A stretch of DNA of 64,000 nucleotides, taken from the NCBI RefSeq assembly GCF_009827545.1, contig NZ_WTYS01000001.1, positions 248,001 through 312,000 of the forward strand. The letters are read 5' to 3'. This document shows, piece after piece, positions 43,038 through 52,921 of this stretch. The translations under genes and the position numbers were made by a program. Origin of the DNA: Pontixanthobacter gangjinensis. GTDB taxonomy: Bacteria > Pseudomonadota > Alphaproteobacteria > Sphingomonadales > Sphingomonadaceae. The notes beneath the pieces were generated by a model. The model saw nothing but the letters and a program-made list of their open reading frames with translations. It did no database searches and was not told where the DNA came from. Each line of letters starts with the position of its first letter. The first letter of the stretch is position 1.

Positions 43038-44004
43038 TTTCTCACCTACTGAATTTGCAGTCCCGGGTTTCGTCCTGTTGGTGCTGCTTGAAATGTTCTG
43101 GGCCCGCAAACGGCGGCCAGAAGCCTATGAGGCGCGGGACACTTTGACCTCGCTTGCCTTCGGCCTCGGCAGCACAATTGCTGGCGTGTTGTTTGGCGGG
43201 ATGGCGCTGCTCGTATTCCTTTTTGTCTATGAATACCGAATTGTGGACTTCGGCGATCAATGGTGGGCAATCTGGTGGCTGTGGCCACTCTGCTTTATCT
43301 TCGATGATTTGGCATATTACTGGATTCACCGTGCCGGTCACCGCATTCGCTGGTTCTGGGCCAGCCACGTCAACCACCATTCAAGCCAGCATTACAACCT
43401 CAGCACAGCGTTACGGCAAACCTGGACCGGCGCATTCACGCTTGGTTTTGTGTTCAAGCTGCCACTCGTCTTGCTCGGATTTCATCCTTTAATGATTGTC
43501 TTGGTCGGCGGGTTCAACTTGATCTATCAATTCTGGATTCACACCGAAGCCATCGACAAAATGCCGCGCTGGTTCGAGGCGGTAATGAACACGCCCAGCC
43601 ACCACCGCGTACATCATGCAACCAACCCGCTCTATCTTGACCGCAATTATGCGGGGGTTTTCATCATCTGGGACCAGCTGTTCGGAACCTTCCAAGAGGA
43701 AACAAGCAAGGTTCGCATCCGCTATGGCATCGTGAAACAATTGGGCAGCTTCAATCTATTGTGGTCCGTATTCCATGAATGGATCGGGATTCTCCAAGAC
43801 CTGTGGAGCGCGCCTTGGCGGCATAAATTGTCGTATTTGTTGCGCGAACCTGGTTGGAGTCACGACGGCAGCCGCGAAACTTCCGAGATAATGCTGACGC
43901 GCTGGCTGGCACGCCAGTCCACTGAACAGCGCCCCACGGAACAGCGACCCACGCCGCCCGTCTTACCAGACACAAAACACAATCCGAATGGAGAGGCGGC
44001 TTAG
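43030..44004 (+). CDS. Sterol desaturase / fatty acid hydroxylase superfamily membrane protein
   Basis: This 324-residue membrane di-iron enzyme has the histidine boxes HRAGH, HVNHHSSQHYN and HRVHHATN, with WIHTEAI in between: the sterol desaturase family (PF04116). Four hydrophobic helices lie in the first half. It is distinct from the first hydroxylase near spt. It overlaps the upstream membrane protein gene and is followed by a GMC oxidoreductase gene 25 bases later, so the three form an operon that may oxidise a lipid or alcohol. Substrate unknown. Confidence 0.86.
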   Translation: MPDFSPTEFAVPGFVLLVLLEMFWARKRRPEAYEARDTLTSLAFGLGSTIAGVLFGGMALLVFLFVYEYRIVDFGDQWWAIWWLWPLCFIFDDLAYYWIHRAGHRIRWFWASHVNHHSSQHYNLSTALRQTWTGAFTLGFVFKLPLVLLGFHPLMIVLVGGFNLIYQFWIHTEAIDKMPRWFEAVMNTPSHHRVHHATNPLYLDRNYAGVFIIWDQLFGTFQEETSKVRIRYGIVKQLGSFNLLWSVFHEWIGILQDLWSAPWRHKLSYLLREPGWSHDGSRETSEIMLTRWLARQSTEQRPTEQRPTPPVLPDTKHNPNGEAA

Positions 44005-44029
44005 GCCGTGCCCCAAAAAAGGAGAGGTT

Positions 44030-45610
44030 ATGCAGGAATTCGATTACATCGTCATTGGCGGCGGCAGCGCTGGCAGCGCGGTTGCTGGCAGGCTGTCAGA
44101 ATATGGCCGGCACAATGTTTGCCTCCTCGAAGCAGGGGGCCGGAATGACAATATTCTTGTCAAGACCCCTGGCTTCATGCCTTTCCTGCTGAAAAATGCC
44201 AATTACCGCTATGACACAGTCCCACAAAAGGGGCTGAACGGCAGAGTGGGGTATCAACCACGCGGCAAGGGACTTGGTGGTTCGTCCGCCATCAATGCGA
44301 TGGTTTATATTCGTGGCAATAAGTGGGATTATGACAATTGGGCAGCGATGGGCTGCGACGGCTGGTCTTATGACGATGTCCTGCCTTTCTTCAAATATGC
44401 CGAAACCAACGAGCGCGGTGGTGACGAATTCCATGGCGGCGAAGGTCCGCTATTCGTATCCGATCAAAAGTGGATCAACCCGGCGACAGCAGCCTTTGTA
44501 GGCAGCGCAGAATCACTGCAGCTTCGAACGAACAATGATTTCAATGGAGAGCGACAAGACGGATTTGGCGTCTACCAAGTCACCCAGCGCAATGGCGAGC
44601 GCTGGTCTGCAGCACGCGCTTATATCGAGCCGATGCGTGATATGGCCAATCTGGCAGTCCGCACCAAAACGCTGGTTGAGAAACTGGTTATCGAAGACGG
44701 ACGCGTCACCGGCGTTGCAATCAAGCGAGGGCGTAAGCGCGAAGTGGTCAAGGCGCGGCGCGGTGTCATCTTGTCGGCTGGGGCTTTTAACTCGCCGCAA
44801 ATACTGATGGCTTCGGGCATCGGTCCCGCCGAACATCTGCGCGAACACGGGATCGATGTAGTGCGCGATGCGCCTGCTGTGGGCAGCGACTTGCAGGACC
44901 ACATCGACTACGTATCGAGCTGGGAAACGGAGTCGAAGGATCCGATTGGCGATAGCGTCGCTGGCACTGCCCGTATGGCCAAGGCGATAATCGAGCATCG
45001 CCGCAAGCGCACCGGCATTATGACAACGCCTTATGCAGAGGCTGGCGGCTTCTGGTCGGTCATGCCCGATGCTCCGGCGCCAGATGTGCAATGGCATTTT
45101 GTTCCGGCAATGTTGGAAGATCACGGCCGCGAGAAAGTGAAGGGACACGGCTTTTCGCTCCATGCCTGTGTGCTTCGCCCTGAAAGTCGCGGAACTGTCA
45201 GACTCAATTCGCCCGATATGAAGGATGCCCCGCGAATTGACCCCAACTTTTTAGACGATGATCGCGATATGGCTGTCCTGCGTGCAGGCATTCGCCTTTC
45301 ACACAGGATCGCCGAAGCATCGCCATTGGCTGATTATTCCCCGAAAGACCGCCATCCTTTCGATTTGAATGATGATGCCGCGCTTGATGAAATGATCCGC
45401 AACCGGTCCGACACCGTATATCACCCTGTCGGCACGTGCCGGATGGGCAGCGATGAAGCCAGCGTGGTCGATACCAAGCTCAAAGCGCGGGGTGTCGACG
45501 GGCTGTGGGTAGCAGATGCCAGCGTGATGCCGAAGATCGTCAGCGGCAACACCAACGCGCCAAGTATTATGATTGGCGAACGCTGTGCGGATTTCCTGAT
45601 GAACGGCTAG
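44030..45610 (+). CDS. GMC family oxidoreductase (choline/alcohol dehydrogenase-like)
   Basis: This 526-residue FAD enzyme has the dinucleotide-binding start DYIVIGGGSAGSAVAGRLSE, the first GMC signature GGSSAINAMVYIRG and the second near GAFNSPQILMASGIGP. The C-terminal active-site region is YHPVGTCRMG with NTNAPSIMIGERCADF. It oxidises alcohols; the BetA-like architecture is shared by many alkanol and polyethylene glycol dehydrogenases, so choline is not assured. GGAGAGG precedes the ATG at 44030. It follows the hydroxylase, which may supply its alcohol substrate. Confidence 0.9.
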   Translation: MQEFDYIVIGGGSAGSAVAGRLSEYGRHNVCLLEAGGRNDNILVKTPGFMPFLLKNANYRYDTVPQKGLNGRVGYQPRGKGLGGSSAINAMVYIRGNKWDYDNWAAMGCDGWSYDDVLPFFKYAETNERGGDEFHGGEGPLFVSDQKWINPATAAFVGSAESLQLRTNNDFNGERQDGFGVYQVTQRNGERWSAARAYIEPMRDMANLAVRTKTLVEKLVIEDGRVTGVAIKRGRKREVVKARRGVILSAGAFNSPQILMASGIGPAEHLREHGIDVVRDAPAVGSDLQDHIDYVSSWETESKDPIGDSVAGTARMAKAIIEHRRKRTGIMTTPYAEAGGFWSVMPDAPAPDVQWHFVPAMLEDHGREKVKGHGFSLHACVLRPESRGTVRLNSPDMKDAPRIDPNFLDDDRDMAVLRAGIRLSHRIAEASPLADYSPKDRHPFDLNDDAALDEMIRNRSDTVYHPVGTCRMGSDEASVVDTKLKARGVDGLWVADASVMPKIVSGNTNAPSIMIGERCADFLMNG

Positions 45611-45661
45611 CTCGCATCCTGCCAGTGGGCGGAGCCAGAACCACCCTTCAATCTGCAGACC

Positions 45662-45694
45662 AAAAAAAGGGGCCGGAGCGTAATGCTCCGGCCC
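45662..45694 (-). terminator. Intrinsic terminator of glnK-amtB
   Basis: On the minus strand GGGCCGGAGC, loop ATTAC, GCTCCGGCCC is followed by a run of seven T residues, 83 bases after the amtB stop. The same stem read on the plus strand has fewer T residues but may also stop the GMC oxidoreductase transcript. Confidence 0.9.
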
Positions 45695-45776
45695 TTATAG
45701 TGTTGTTCGCAGGAGGAACGTGTGCGGCGGGAACGGGAGGGGAGAGAGAGTCTCCCGACCCCGCCGAACCTGGTGA

Positions 45777-47147
45777 TTAATTATAGGCTCGCTCGCCGTG
45801 TTCGCTAATGTCGAGACCATCGACTTCAGCTTCTTCGGTAACGCGCAAACCAATGATGGATTTGACAATCAGACCGGCGACGAGGGTACCGATACCGGCC
45901 CAAGCGATCGTGACCAAAACGCCTTCAGTTTGGATCCAGAGCTGTGCGCCAACGCCGGTTGAACCGTCGCCAGGGCCGCCAAGGAATGGTTGGTAAACAA
46001 TCGCTGTGCCGATGGCGCCAACGATGCCACCCACGCCGTGGATGCCGAACGCATCAAGCGAGTCATCATAACCAAACTTCGCTTTGACCTTGGATACTGC
46101 GTAGTAGCAGATGATTGAAGAGAGAATCCCGAGCAGGATTGCACCGAATGGACCAGAATTGCCGGCAGCAGGTGTTACCGCCACGAGACCGGCAATGACA
46201 CCCGAACAGAAGCCAAGCGCCGAGCCCTTGTGACCGGAGAGCTTCTCCATCACCATCCATGCAAGAGCGCCAGCCGCGGTTGCGACGAAGGTGTTGATCA
46301 TCGCCAGGCCGGCCGAACCATCTGCTTCGAGAGCCGAACCTGCGTTGAAGCCAAACCAACCAACCCAAAGCAGGCCGGTACCGATCATTGTCATAACCAG
46401 CGAGTGCGGCGGCATTGGCTCATTTGGATAGCCACGGCGTTTGCCGAGCAAGTAAGCGAGCACCAAGCCGGAAACACCCGCGTTGATGTGAACAACGGTG
46501 CCGCCAGCGAAATCGAGCGCGCCTGCTTCAAACAGTAAGCCGCCGCCAGCCCAAACCATATGGGCAATCGGGAAGTAGACGATGGTCAGCCAGATCGGCA
46601 CAAAGAACATCACTGCGCTAAACTTCATCCGCTCTGCCGTAGCGCCCAAAATCAGCGCTGCAGTTATTGCGGCAAAGGTCATTTGGAAGCTGACGAACAC
46701 ATACTCGCTGATTACTTCATCAGTGAAGGTCGCAGCAGTTGTGCTGGCATCCATACCCGAAAGGAAATAACTTCCCCCGCTAATGAAAAGGCCCAAGGTG
46801 CCTTCATAAGTCGTCGCGCCAAATGCGAGCGAGAAGCCCCACATGACCCAAACGAGCATCGCCAAACAGGCGGTCGCGCCAATTTGGGTCATGGTGCTGA
46901 GCATGTTCTTCGAACGTGTTAGGCCACCATAGAACAAGGTCAGGCCAGGAATGATCATCAGCAGCACCAAAATGGTGGCCGTCATCATCCAGGCGTTATT
47001 ACCCGGATTGGCAACTGCCGGGGCTGCCTCGGCCACAGCGGGAGCAGCTTCGGCAACCGCCTCGGCGGCATCCTGGGCGAATGCGGTTGTTGCGGCGATC
47101 ATCGACGTGCCAAGCACGCCTGCGCCGCAGAGAATTTTGCGGATCAT
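45777..47147 (-). CDS. amtB: Ammonium transporter
   Basis: This 456-residue transporter has a cleavable signal peptide and eleven membrane helices. An alanine-rich stretch (repeats of AEAAPAVA) lies between the signal peptide and the first helix. Typical motifs are LTLFYGGLTRSKN, DFAGGTVVHINAGVSGLV and DSLDAFGIHGVGGIVGAIGT, which carry the pore histidines. It moves ammonium across the inner membrane. The ATG at 47147 has AAGGAA 6 bases upstream and is preferred over two upstream in-frame ATGs. Co-transcribed with glnK. Confidence 0.94.
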   Translation of the reverse strand: MIRKILCGAGVLGTSMIAATTAFAQDAAEAVAEAAPAVAEAAPAVANPGNNAWMMTATILVLLMIIPGLTLFYGGLTRSKNMLSTMTQIGATACLAMLVWVMWGFSLAFGATTYEGTLGLFISGGSYFLSGMDASTTAATFTDEVISEYVFVSFQMTFAAITAALILGATAERMKFSAVMFFVPIWLTIVYFPIAHMVWAGGGLLFEAGALDFAGGTVVHINAGVSGLVLAYLLGKRRGYPNEPMPPHSLVMTMIGTGLLWVGWFGFNAGSALEADGSAGLAMINTFVATAAGALAWMVMEKLSGHKGSALGFCSGVIAGLVAVTPAAGNSGPFGAILLGILSSIICYYAVSKVKAKFGYDDSLDAFGIHGVGGIVGAIGTAIVYQPFLGGPGDGSTGVGAQLWIQTEGVLVTIAWAGIGTLVAGLIVKSIIGLRVTEEAEVDGLDISEHGERAYN

Positions 47148-47176
47148 GGAAGTTTCCTTCATGTCAGGTGCGGCGA

Positions 47177-47524
<348 letters not shown>

Positions 47525-47573
47525 CTAAGTTTACTGCAACTGCGTTCCGGTCCGATGCCGGTTTCGCACATGC

Positions 47574-47589
47574 AGCAAAACACGTGCCA
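47574..47589 (-). promoter_or_regulatory. Sigma-54 (RpoN) promoter of glnK-amtB
   Basis: On the minus strand TGGCACG, four bases, TTGCT: a full match to the sigma-54 -24/-12 consensus, about 59 bases before the glnK ATG. It implies NtrC-dependent induction when nitrogen is limiting. The 161-base gap upstream of glnK also holds a dyad at 47640-47660. Confidence 0.88.
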
Positions 47590-47639
47590 GTTTTGCGAAT
47601 CAACGGATTCCGCAGGGTCTCTGGCTTTTACCTGGGTTT

Positions 47640-47660
47640 AGGCATTGGATCGAAGTGCCT
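47640..47660 (-). promoter_or_regulatory. Candidate NtrC enhancer site upstream of glnK
   Basis: AGGCA and TGCCT, separated by eleven bases, form a dyad about 50-85 bases upstream of the sigma-54 promoter, the usual place for an NtrC enhancer. The half-sites resemble GCAC/GTGC, but the spacing is wider than the enteric consensus. Confidence 0.35.
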
Positions 47661-47676
47661 ACATTTTAATCATTGG

Positions 47677-48378
47677 TTAAATATTGGGCAGTTCGAGGTC
47701 GGCCCACACAGGGAGATGGTCCGATGCTTGTGCCGATAGAGCGCTATGATGCACCCCGCTTTCACCAACACGCCATCCATGCGACGCAACAATCCGATCA
47801 AGCTGGGCGATTGGCTGGCGGCTGGGGAAGCTTCTGCCCAACGTCAGGTGCTGCCAATCCTTACCAAATTCCTGCATTGCTCCGCTGCGCAGACCCCATT
47901 GGTTGAAATCGCCCATCAGTACAGTTGGGCAGGCATCTGCAAGGCCACCAACATGCCGCAGGATCGCTTGAATCTGATCGCGCCGCCGCAGACCAGACAG
48001 GCACAGATGCATACCGGCAACGCGTACCCGATGCCCGCCACAATCAAGATCGGCACAGACCGCTCCGCGTGGTTCAACCATTGGCAAATCAAGCGGCGCG
48101 CAGTCCAGAACCGTAAACTCGCGCCGGATGAGCAGGGCATTGCCATGCCACCCCATACTTCTGGGGCGCTTCGCCAGCGGCACTACTTTCCAATGTGTAT
48201 CATCCAACGCAGCCCGCGAAAGCACACTGGCCCTATCGCCTATGCGCTGGTCCACCTCTTGAATAGCAATGATGTCGGCATCGATTTCACGCAGGACCGA
48301 AATAATTCGGTCGGGGTCGCGCCGCCTGTCAGTGCCCACTGCCTTGTGGATGTTGTAGCTTGCAAAAGTGAGCTGCAC
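47677..48378 (-). CDS. Endonuclease/exonuclease/phosphatase family protein
   Basis: This 233-residue protein has the EEP fold: ASYNIHKAVGTDRRRD, DIIAIQEVDQRIGD (catalytic glutamate), VAGMHLCLSG and LMGDFNQWG, with the C-terminal ASDHLPVWADLEL histidine. This branch is often annotated as an endonuclease or a phospholipid-related phosphatase; the substrate is open. It lies 6 bases after the PNPOx-like gene and is probably co-transcribed with it and prfC. Confidence 0.88.
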   Translation of the reverse strand: MQLTFASYNIHKAVGTDRRRDPDRIISVLREIDADIIAIQEVDQRIGDRASVLSRAALDDTHWKVVPLAKRPRSMGWHGNALLIRREFTVLDCAPLDLPMVEPRGAVCADLDCGGHRVRVAGMHLCLSGLRRRDQIQAILRHVGGLADACPTVLMGDFNQWGLRSGAMQEFGKDWQHLTLGRSFPSRQPIAQLDRIVASHGWRVGESGVHHSALSAQASDHLPVWADLELPNI

Positions 48379-48384
48379 GTCTGG

Positions 48385-48951
48385 TCAGTCTTGCTGCTCA
48401 CCAGCGATGTAGCGGTCGGTTGGTGTCACCGGCAGGCCATCAATGCTGCTGAGCCGCATTCCATGTTTTGCAGCCCATTCGCTTGGGTCAGAATTTCGAT
48501 GGGCTTTCTTCAAAGTCTGGCGTTCTTGCTGCATCTCCATGAGTGGGACACCCCAGCCGCAACTCGTCTGGACGCTCTCCACCACAATATCGAATATCTG
48601 CCGTGTCCCGGGCAGTAAAATAAAGCTTTCCGCGAGCCCTTCCCATTCGGCATCCTGCGGCAGAACCGGCTTGCCATGTCCGTAAATGCGCAGGATCAGC
48701 GCGGGTTGCTGGAAATTGCAGAACATGATCGTAATGCGCCCATCTGCCAAAAGGTGCGCATGTGTCTCGTTCCCTGAACCGCCCAGATCAAGATAGGCCA
48801 CCCGATTAGGCGAAAGGACGCGAAATGCATCATAGCCTTTCGGGCTGAGGTTTATCCGCGCATCGGACGCCGCTGTCGCGACGAAAAACACCGGTTGCTT
48901 GGTCATCATCGCAATGTGATCGGGCGAAAGCGTATCGGAGAAATCGGCCAT
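48385..48951 (-). CDS. Pyridoxamine 5'-phosphate oxidase-like flavin protein
   Basis: This 188-residue split-barrel protein has QPVFFVATAASDARINLSPKGYDAFRVLSPNRVAYLDLGGSGNETHAHL, typical of the PNPOx-like putative flavin-binding family of about 190 residues. It lacks the substrate residues of true PdxH and probably handles another flavin or F420-type reaction. It sits between prfC and the EEP gene on the same strand. Confidence 0.83.
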   Translation of the reverse strand: MADFSDTLSPDHIAMMTKQPVFFVATAASDARINLSPKGYDAFRVLSPNRVAYLDLGGSGNETHAHLLADGRITIMFCNFQQPALILRIYGHGKPVLPQDAEWEGLAESFILLPGTRQIFDIVVESVQTSCGWGVPLMEMQQERQTLKKAHRNSDPSEWAAKHGMRLSSIDGLPVTPTDRYIAGEQQD

Positions 48952-48982
48952 TAGGCGATGCTAGTCACCGCAAAGCCCTTTG

Positions 48983-50518
48983 TCACCGTTCCTTGGTGGC
49001 GGAAAATTTCAAATCGGGGTTTTTCTCTTCCTGATAACCGACATCCCACGGGCTTTTGGCCAAGAATACCATATCGCCATCACGGTCTTTCGCGAGATTG
49101 GCCCGGTTGAAATTCTCGAACTGCTGCAGCGCTTCATCAGATCCTTTGACCCACCGCGCCGTTGCAAATGGCGCAGCTTCCAATGCAGCCTCCACCTTAT
49201 ATTCTGCCGACAGGCGCGAAATCAGCACTTCCAGCTGCAGCTGACCAACCACACCGACAATGTGATTGGCTCCAAGCTCAGGGTAAAATACTTGGATCAC
49301 ACCCTCTTCCGACAGATCATCGAGCGCCTTGCGCAATTGCTTGGTCTTGGTCGGATCCTTCAGCTGGACACGGCGCAAAATCTCCGGCGCAAAGTTGGGC
49401 AGGCCGGTGAACCGGATTTTGTTGTTCTCGCTCAGCGTATCGCCAACCCGCAATGTCCCGTGGTTGGGAATGCCGATGATATCGCCGGCTTCGGCAGTAT
49501 CTGCCAACTCGCGGTCCTGTGCGAAAAACAAGATCGGTGAATGAATCGCTATCGGCTTGCCTAGTCCGGACGGGGTCAGCTTCATCCCGCGTTTAAACGT
49601 GCCCGAAACTTGCCGCATAAACGCTATGCGGTCGCGGTGGTTTGGATCCATATTGGCCTGAACCTTGAAGATGAAGCCAGTCACCTCGTCATGGTCGGGG
49701 CTGATTTGTTCTTCTCCGGCAGGCTGAGGGCGCGGCGGCGGAGCAAATTTGGCGATCGCGTCGATCAGTTCGGTCACGCCGAAATTCTTGAGCGCAGAAC
49801 CGAAATAAACCGGCGTCAGATCGCCGTTGCGATAGGCCTCAAGATCAAATTCGGGATAACCGATTCTCGCCAGCTCAGCCTCTTCGGCAAATTGCTCTGG
49901 CACCACTGCGTTTTCATCGCGCTTGCCTTTGAACTCTTTCGATGGTCCTTCGGGCCGCGCAATTGCGCCGGTCGCGTAATCGAGGATGCCTTCAAATTGT
50001 CCGCCCATGCCGACGGGGTACATTTGCGGGCTGACGTCGAGCGCGAGCATATCGGCAATTTCGTCAAGCAACTCAAACAGCGGGCGGCCTTCGCGATCCA
50101 CCTTGTTGACGAAAGTGATAATCGGCACGCTGCGCAGGCGGCATACCTCGAATAGCTTGCGCGTCTGCGGCTCGATACCTTTCGCTGCATCGATCACCAT
50201 AATCGCTGAATCGACCGCAGTCAGTGTGCGGTAGGTATCTTCGGAGAAATCCTCGTGCCCGGGTGTGTCGAGCAAATTGAAAGTGATCCCGTCACGCTCG
50301 AACGTCATCACGCTGGAGGTGACAGAGATGCCGCGCTGCTGCTCGATCTTCATCCAGTCCGAGCGCGCGCGCCGGGCCTGTCCGCGCGCCTTGACCTCGC
50401 CAGCAAGGTGAATCGCGCCGCCTTGGAGCAATAGCTTCTCGGTCAGCGTGGTCTTACCAGCATCGGGATGCGAAATGATCGCGAATGTGCGCCTGTTTGA
50501 TTTGGAATTGGAGGTCAT
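48983..50518 (-). CDS. prfC: Peptide chain release factor 3
   Basis: This 511-residue GTPase recycles RF1/RF2 from the ribosome. G-box elements are SHPDAGKTTLTEKLL, the LLDTPGHEDFSEDTYR switch and FVNKVDREGR. It has the RF3-specific RARSDWMKIEQQRGISVTSSVMTF. The length is slightly under the enterobacterial form. It begins four bases after the pheT stop, so pheS-pheT-prfC form one transcription unit. Confidence 0.95.
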   Translation of the reverse strand: MTSNSKSNRRTFAIISHPDAGKTTLTEKLLLQGGAIHLAGEVKARGQARRARSDWMKIEQQRGISVTSSVMTFERDGITFNLLDTPGHEDFSEDTYRTLTAVDSAIMVIDAAKGIEPQTRKLFEVCRLRSVPIITFVNKVDREGRPLFELLDEIADMLALDVSPQMYPVGMGGQFEGILDYATGAIARPEGPSKEFKGKRDENAVVPEQFAEEAELARIGYPEFDLEAYRNGDLTPVYFGSALKNFGVTELIDAIAKFAPPPRPQPAGEEQISPDHDEVTGFIFKVQANMDPNHRDRIAFMRQVSGTFKRGMKLTPSGLGKPIAIHSPILFFAQDRELADTAEAGDIIGIPNHGTLRVGDTLSENNKIRFTGLPNFAPEILRRVQLKDPTKTKQLRKALDDLSEEGVIQVFYPELGANHIVGVVGQLQLEVLISRLSAEYKVEAALEAAPFATARWVKGSDEALQQFENFNRANLAKDRDGDMVFLAKSPWDVGYQEEKNPDLKFSATKER

Positions 50519-50521
50519 GGA

Positions 50522-52921
50522 TTAGCCCCTAAGCTCCGCATCTAGTTTGCCGGCTGCAGCGACAATTTTGTCTGAAATCGCTTTCAGATCTTCGTCCTTG
50601 TAGCTCTTCTCGCACGGCTGCAAAATAACTTCGATTGCAAGCGATTTCTTACCCTCGGGCACACCTTTACCGGCGAACACATCAAAGATGCGCGCGTCGA
50701 CGATGTTGGCCTTATCCGCGCCTTTGATCACACGCGCCAGATCAGCTGCGGGCAAATCAGCAGGAACGAGAAACGCGAAGTCGCGCATCACGCTCTGCAA
50801 CACCGGCGGCGCATAAGCAGTCCGAGCAAAGCCTGCATTGCCCTTTTTACCAGGAATAGCATCGAGGAAAATCTCAGCCGCTACCACAGGGCCGTCCACA
50901 TCAAATGCGTCCAAGGTGCTAGGGTGCAAGGCACCGAAGCGGGCGAGTATATTCTTCGGGCCAAGTCGCAAAGTGCCCGATTGGCCAGGATGGAATTGAG
51001 CGCCCGCCTCACCCATTATTTGCAGCTTTTCAATAGGAGCGCCTGCGTCAGCAAGCAACGCGATAGCTTCGGCTTTCGCGTCGAAGGCATCGAAATGCAC
51101 TGCCTTGCCCGCGGCCCAACCGCGTGCGACTTTCTCGCCCGCCAGAACGACGCCCAAAGTCGGCTTCTCGTTGCTCGAACCATCAGTGTTACGGAAATAA
51201 CGCCGACCAATTTCAAACAAGCGAAGCGAGCTGGCCCCGCGATCCATATTGCGCTTCACAGCAGTAAGCAGGCCAGGCAGCATTGACGGGCGCATCGCCT
51301 TCATATCTTCGCTGATGGGGTTATCGAGCACCCAAAGCTGCAAACCGTCCGCGAAGTGTTCTGCCTCTGGAACCGGCAGGAAAGACCACGTGACCGCTTC
51401 GTTGAGGCCGCGACCAGCAGCGGCACGGCGCACGCGGCGTTCCAGCTTCTGTTCCGCCGATGCAGTTGGTGAGGCGACGCCCTCCGCTCTTGGAAGCGCT
51501 GCGCTGGCAATATCATCGATCCCGTAAATTCGAACGACTTCTTCGACCAGATCAGCGGGGCCTTCTATGTCGTGGCGGCGCAGAGGAACCGTAACGGCCC
51601 AGGCCGCGGAAGAATCATCAACGGTGAAGTCCAGCGATTCCAGAATGCGTTGCTGCTCGGCCAAATCGACGGCCACTCCGCCCAGTTTCTGAGTCAGTGC
51701 AGGGTCGAATGTTACGATCTTTGCTGTTGATGGAGGCGAGCCGGCATGTACTGCTTCAGACGCGGCTCCGCCGCCCAGCTCGACAATCAGACCTGTCAGC
51801 AGGTCCAAACCTTGCTCAAGAAATGCCGGATCAACTCCGCGTTCGAACCGCGTCCGCGCATCAGAACTTAGACCCAAATTGCGACCAGTCGCACCAATCC
51901 GCTCCGGATTAAAATAGGCAATCTCGAGCAGAACGTCGGTTGTGCTTTCACTACAGCCTGAATTCTCGCCGCCCATGATACCGGCGATGTCGTGAACACC
52001 TTGATCATCGGCAATCACAGTCATCTGGCTATCGAGCGTGTAAGTCTTCTCGTTCAGTGCAAGCACTTGCTCGCCATCCTGGGCGCGGCGCGCAAACACC
52101 GCTCCGCTGAGCTTGGACAGATCATATGCGTGCGCAGGCCGGCCATAAGCGAGCATCAGATAGTTGGTCAGATCGACCAGCAAAGAAATCGGACGCTGGC
52201 CTGCGCTCTGGAGTCGTTGTTGCAACCAATCAGGTGAGGCGCCATTTTTCACGCCAGTTACGACGCGGCCATAGAACGCAGGACATCCTTCCGCATCATC
52301 GGTGCGGATTTCTGTTGGGCATGCACCCGTCGTCGTAAATGCTGGCTTCGCGATAGGCTTTAAAGTGCCCATACCCGCTGCCGCCAGGTCGCGCGCGATT
52401 CCGTACACTCCCATACAATCAGGCCGGTTAGGAGTAATCGCCACATCGAATATGGGACTTGAACCGTGGTAATCAGCAAAGCTGTGACCGACCGGCGCAT
52501 CATCAGGCAATTCGATAATGCCATCATGCTCTTCACCCAGCTCCAGCTCGCGGACCGAGCACATCATACCGTTGCTTTCGACCCCGCGAATGGCTGATTT
52601 ACGCAATTCCATTCCGTTAGACGGCACGACTGCCCCCGGCTGACCGAGCACGCCCATCATTCCGGCGCGCGCATTGGGGGCCCCGCATACGACTTGCAGT
52701 GGATCACCAGTGCCAGTGTCGACCGTCAGAACTTGCAGCTTATCGGCATCGGGGTGTTTGGCGGCAGTCAGGACTTTGGCAACAGTAAAACCCGCCAGAC
52801 GTTCAGCCGGGTCTTCAATGCCTTCAACTTCCAGTCCGATTCGGTTCATCGCTGCCGCGAGGTCAGCGAGGCTTGCATCGGTTGCGAGATGGTCTTTGAG
52901 CCAAGTCAGCGAGAATTTCAT
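50522..52921 (-). CDS. pheT: Phenylalanine-tRNA ligase beta subunit
   Basis: This 799-residue subunit carries domains in family order. An N-terminal tRNA-binding OB fold (about 40-150, [26 protein letters not shown]) is followed by B3/B4 editing and B5 domains, the catalytic-like core and a C-terminal FDX-ACB anticodon-binding domain (about 705-799). It forms the alpha2-beta2 enzyme with PheS. The start overlaps the pheS stop by ATGA. Confidence 0.96.
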   Translation of the reverse strand: MKFSLTWLKDHLATDASLADLAAAMNRIGLEVEGIEDPAERLAGFTVAKVLTAAKHPDADKLQVLTVDTGTGDPLQVVCGAPNARAGMMGVLGQPGAVVPSNGMELRKSAIRGVESNGMMCSVRELELGEEHDGIIELPDDAPVGHSFADYHGSSPIFDVAITPNRPDCMGVYGIARDLAAAGMGTLKPIAKPAFTTTGACPTEIRTDDAEGCPAFYGRVVTGVKNGASPDWLQQRLQSAGQRPISLLVDLTNYLMLAYGRPAHAYDLSKLSGAVFARRAQDGEQVLALNEKTYTLDSQMTVIADDQGVHDIAGIMGGENSGCSESTTDVLLEIAYFNPERIGATGRNLGLSSDARTRFERGVDPAFLEQGLDLLTGLIVELGGGAASEAVHAGSPPSTAKIVTFDPALTQKLGGVAVDLAEQQRILESLDFTVDDSSAAWAVTVPLRRHDIEGPADLVEEVVRIYGIDDIASAALPRAEGVASPTASAEQKLERRVRRAAAGRGLNEAVTWSFLPVPEAEHFADGLQLWVLDNPISEDMKAMRPSMLPGLLTAVKRNMDRGASSLRLFEIGRRYFRNTDGSSNEKPTLGVVLAGEKVARGWAAGKAVHFDAFDAKAEAIALLADAGAPIEKLQIMGEAGAQFHPGQSGTLRLGPKNILARFGALHPSTLDAFDVDGPVVAAEIFLDAIPGKKGNAGFARTAYAPPVLQSVMRDFAFLVPADLPAADLARVIKGADKANIVDARIFDVFAGKGVPEGKKSLAIEVILQPCEKSYKDEDLKAISDKIVAAAGKLDAELRG

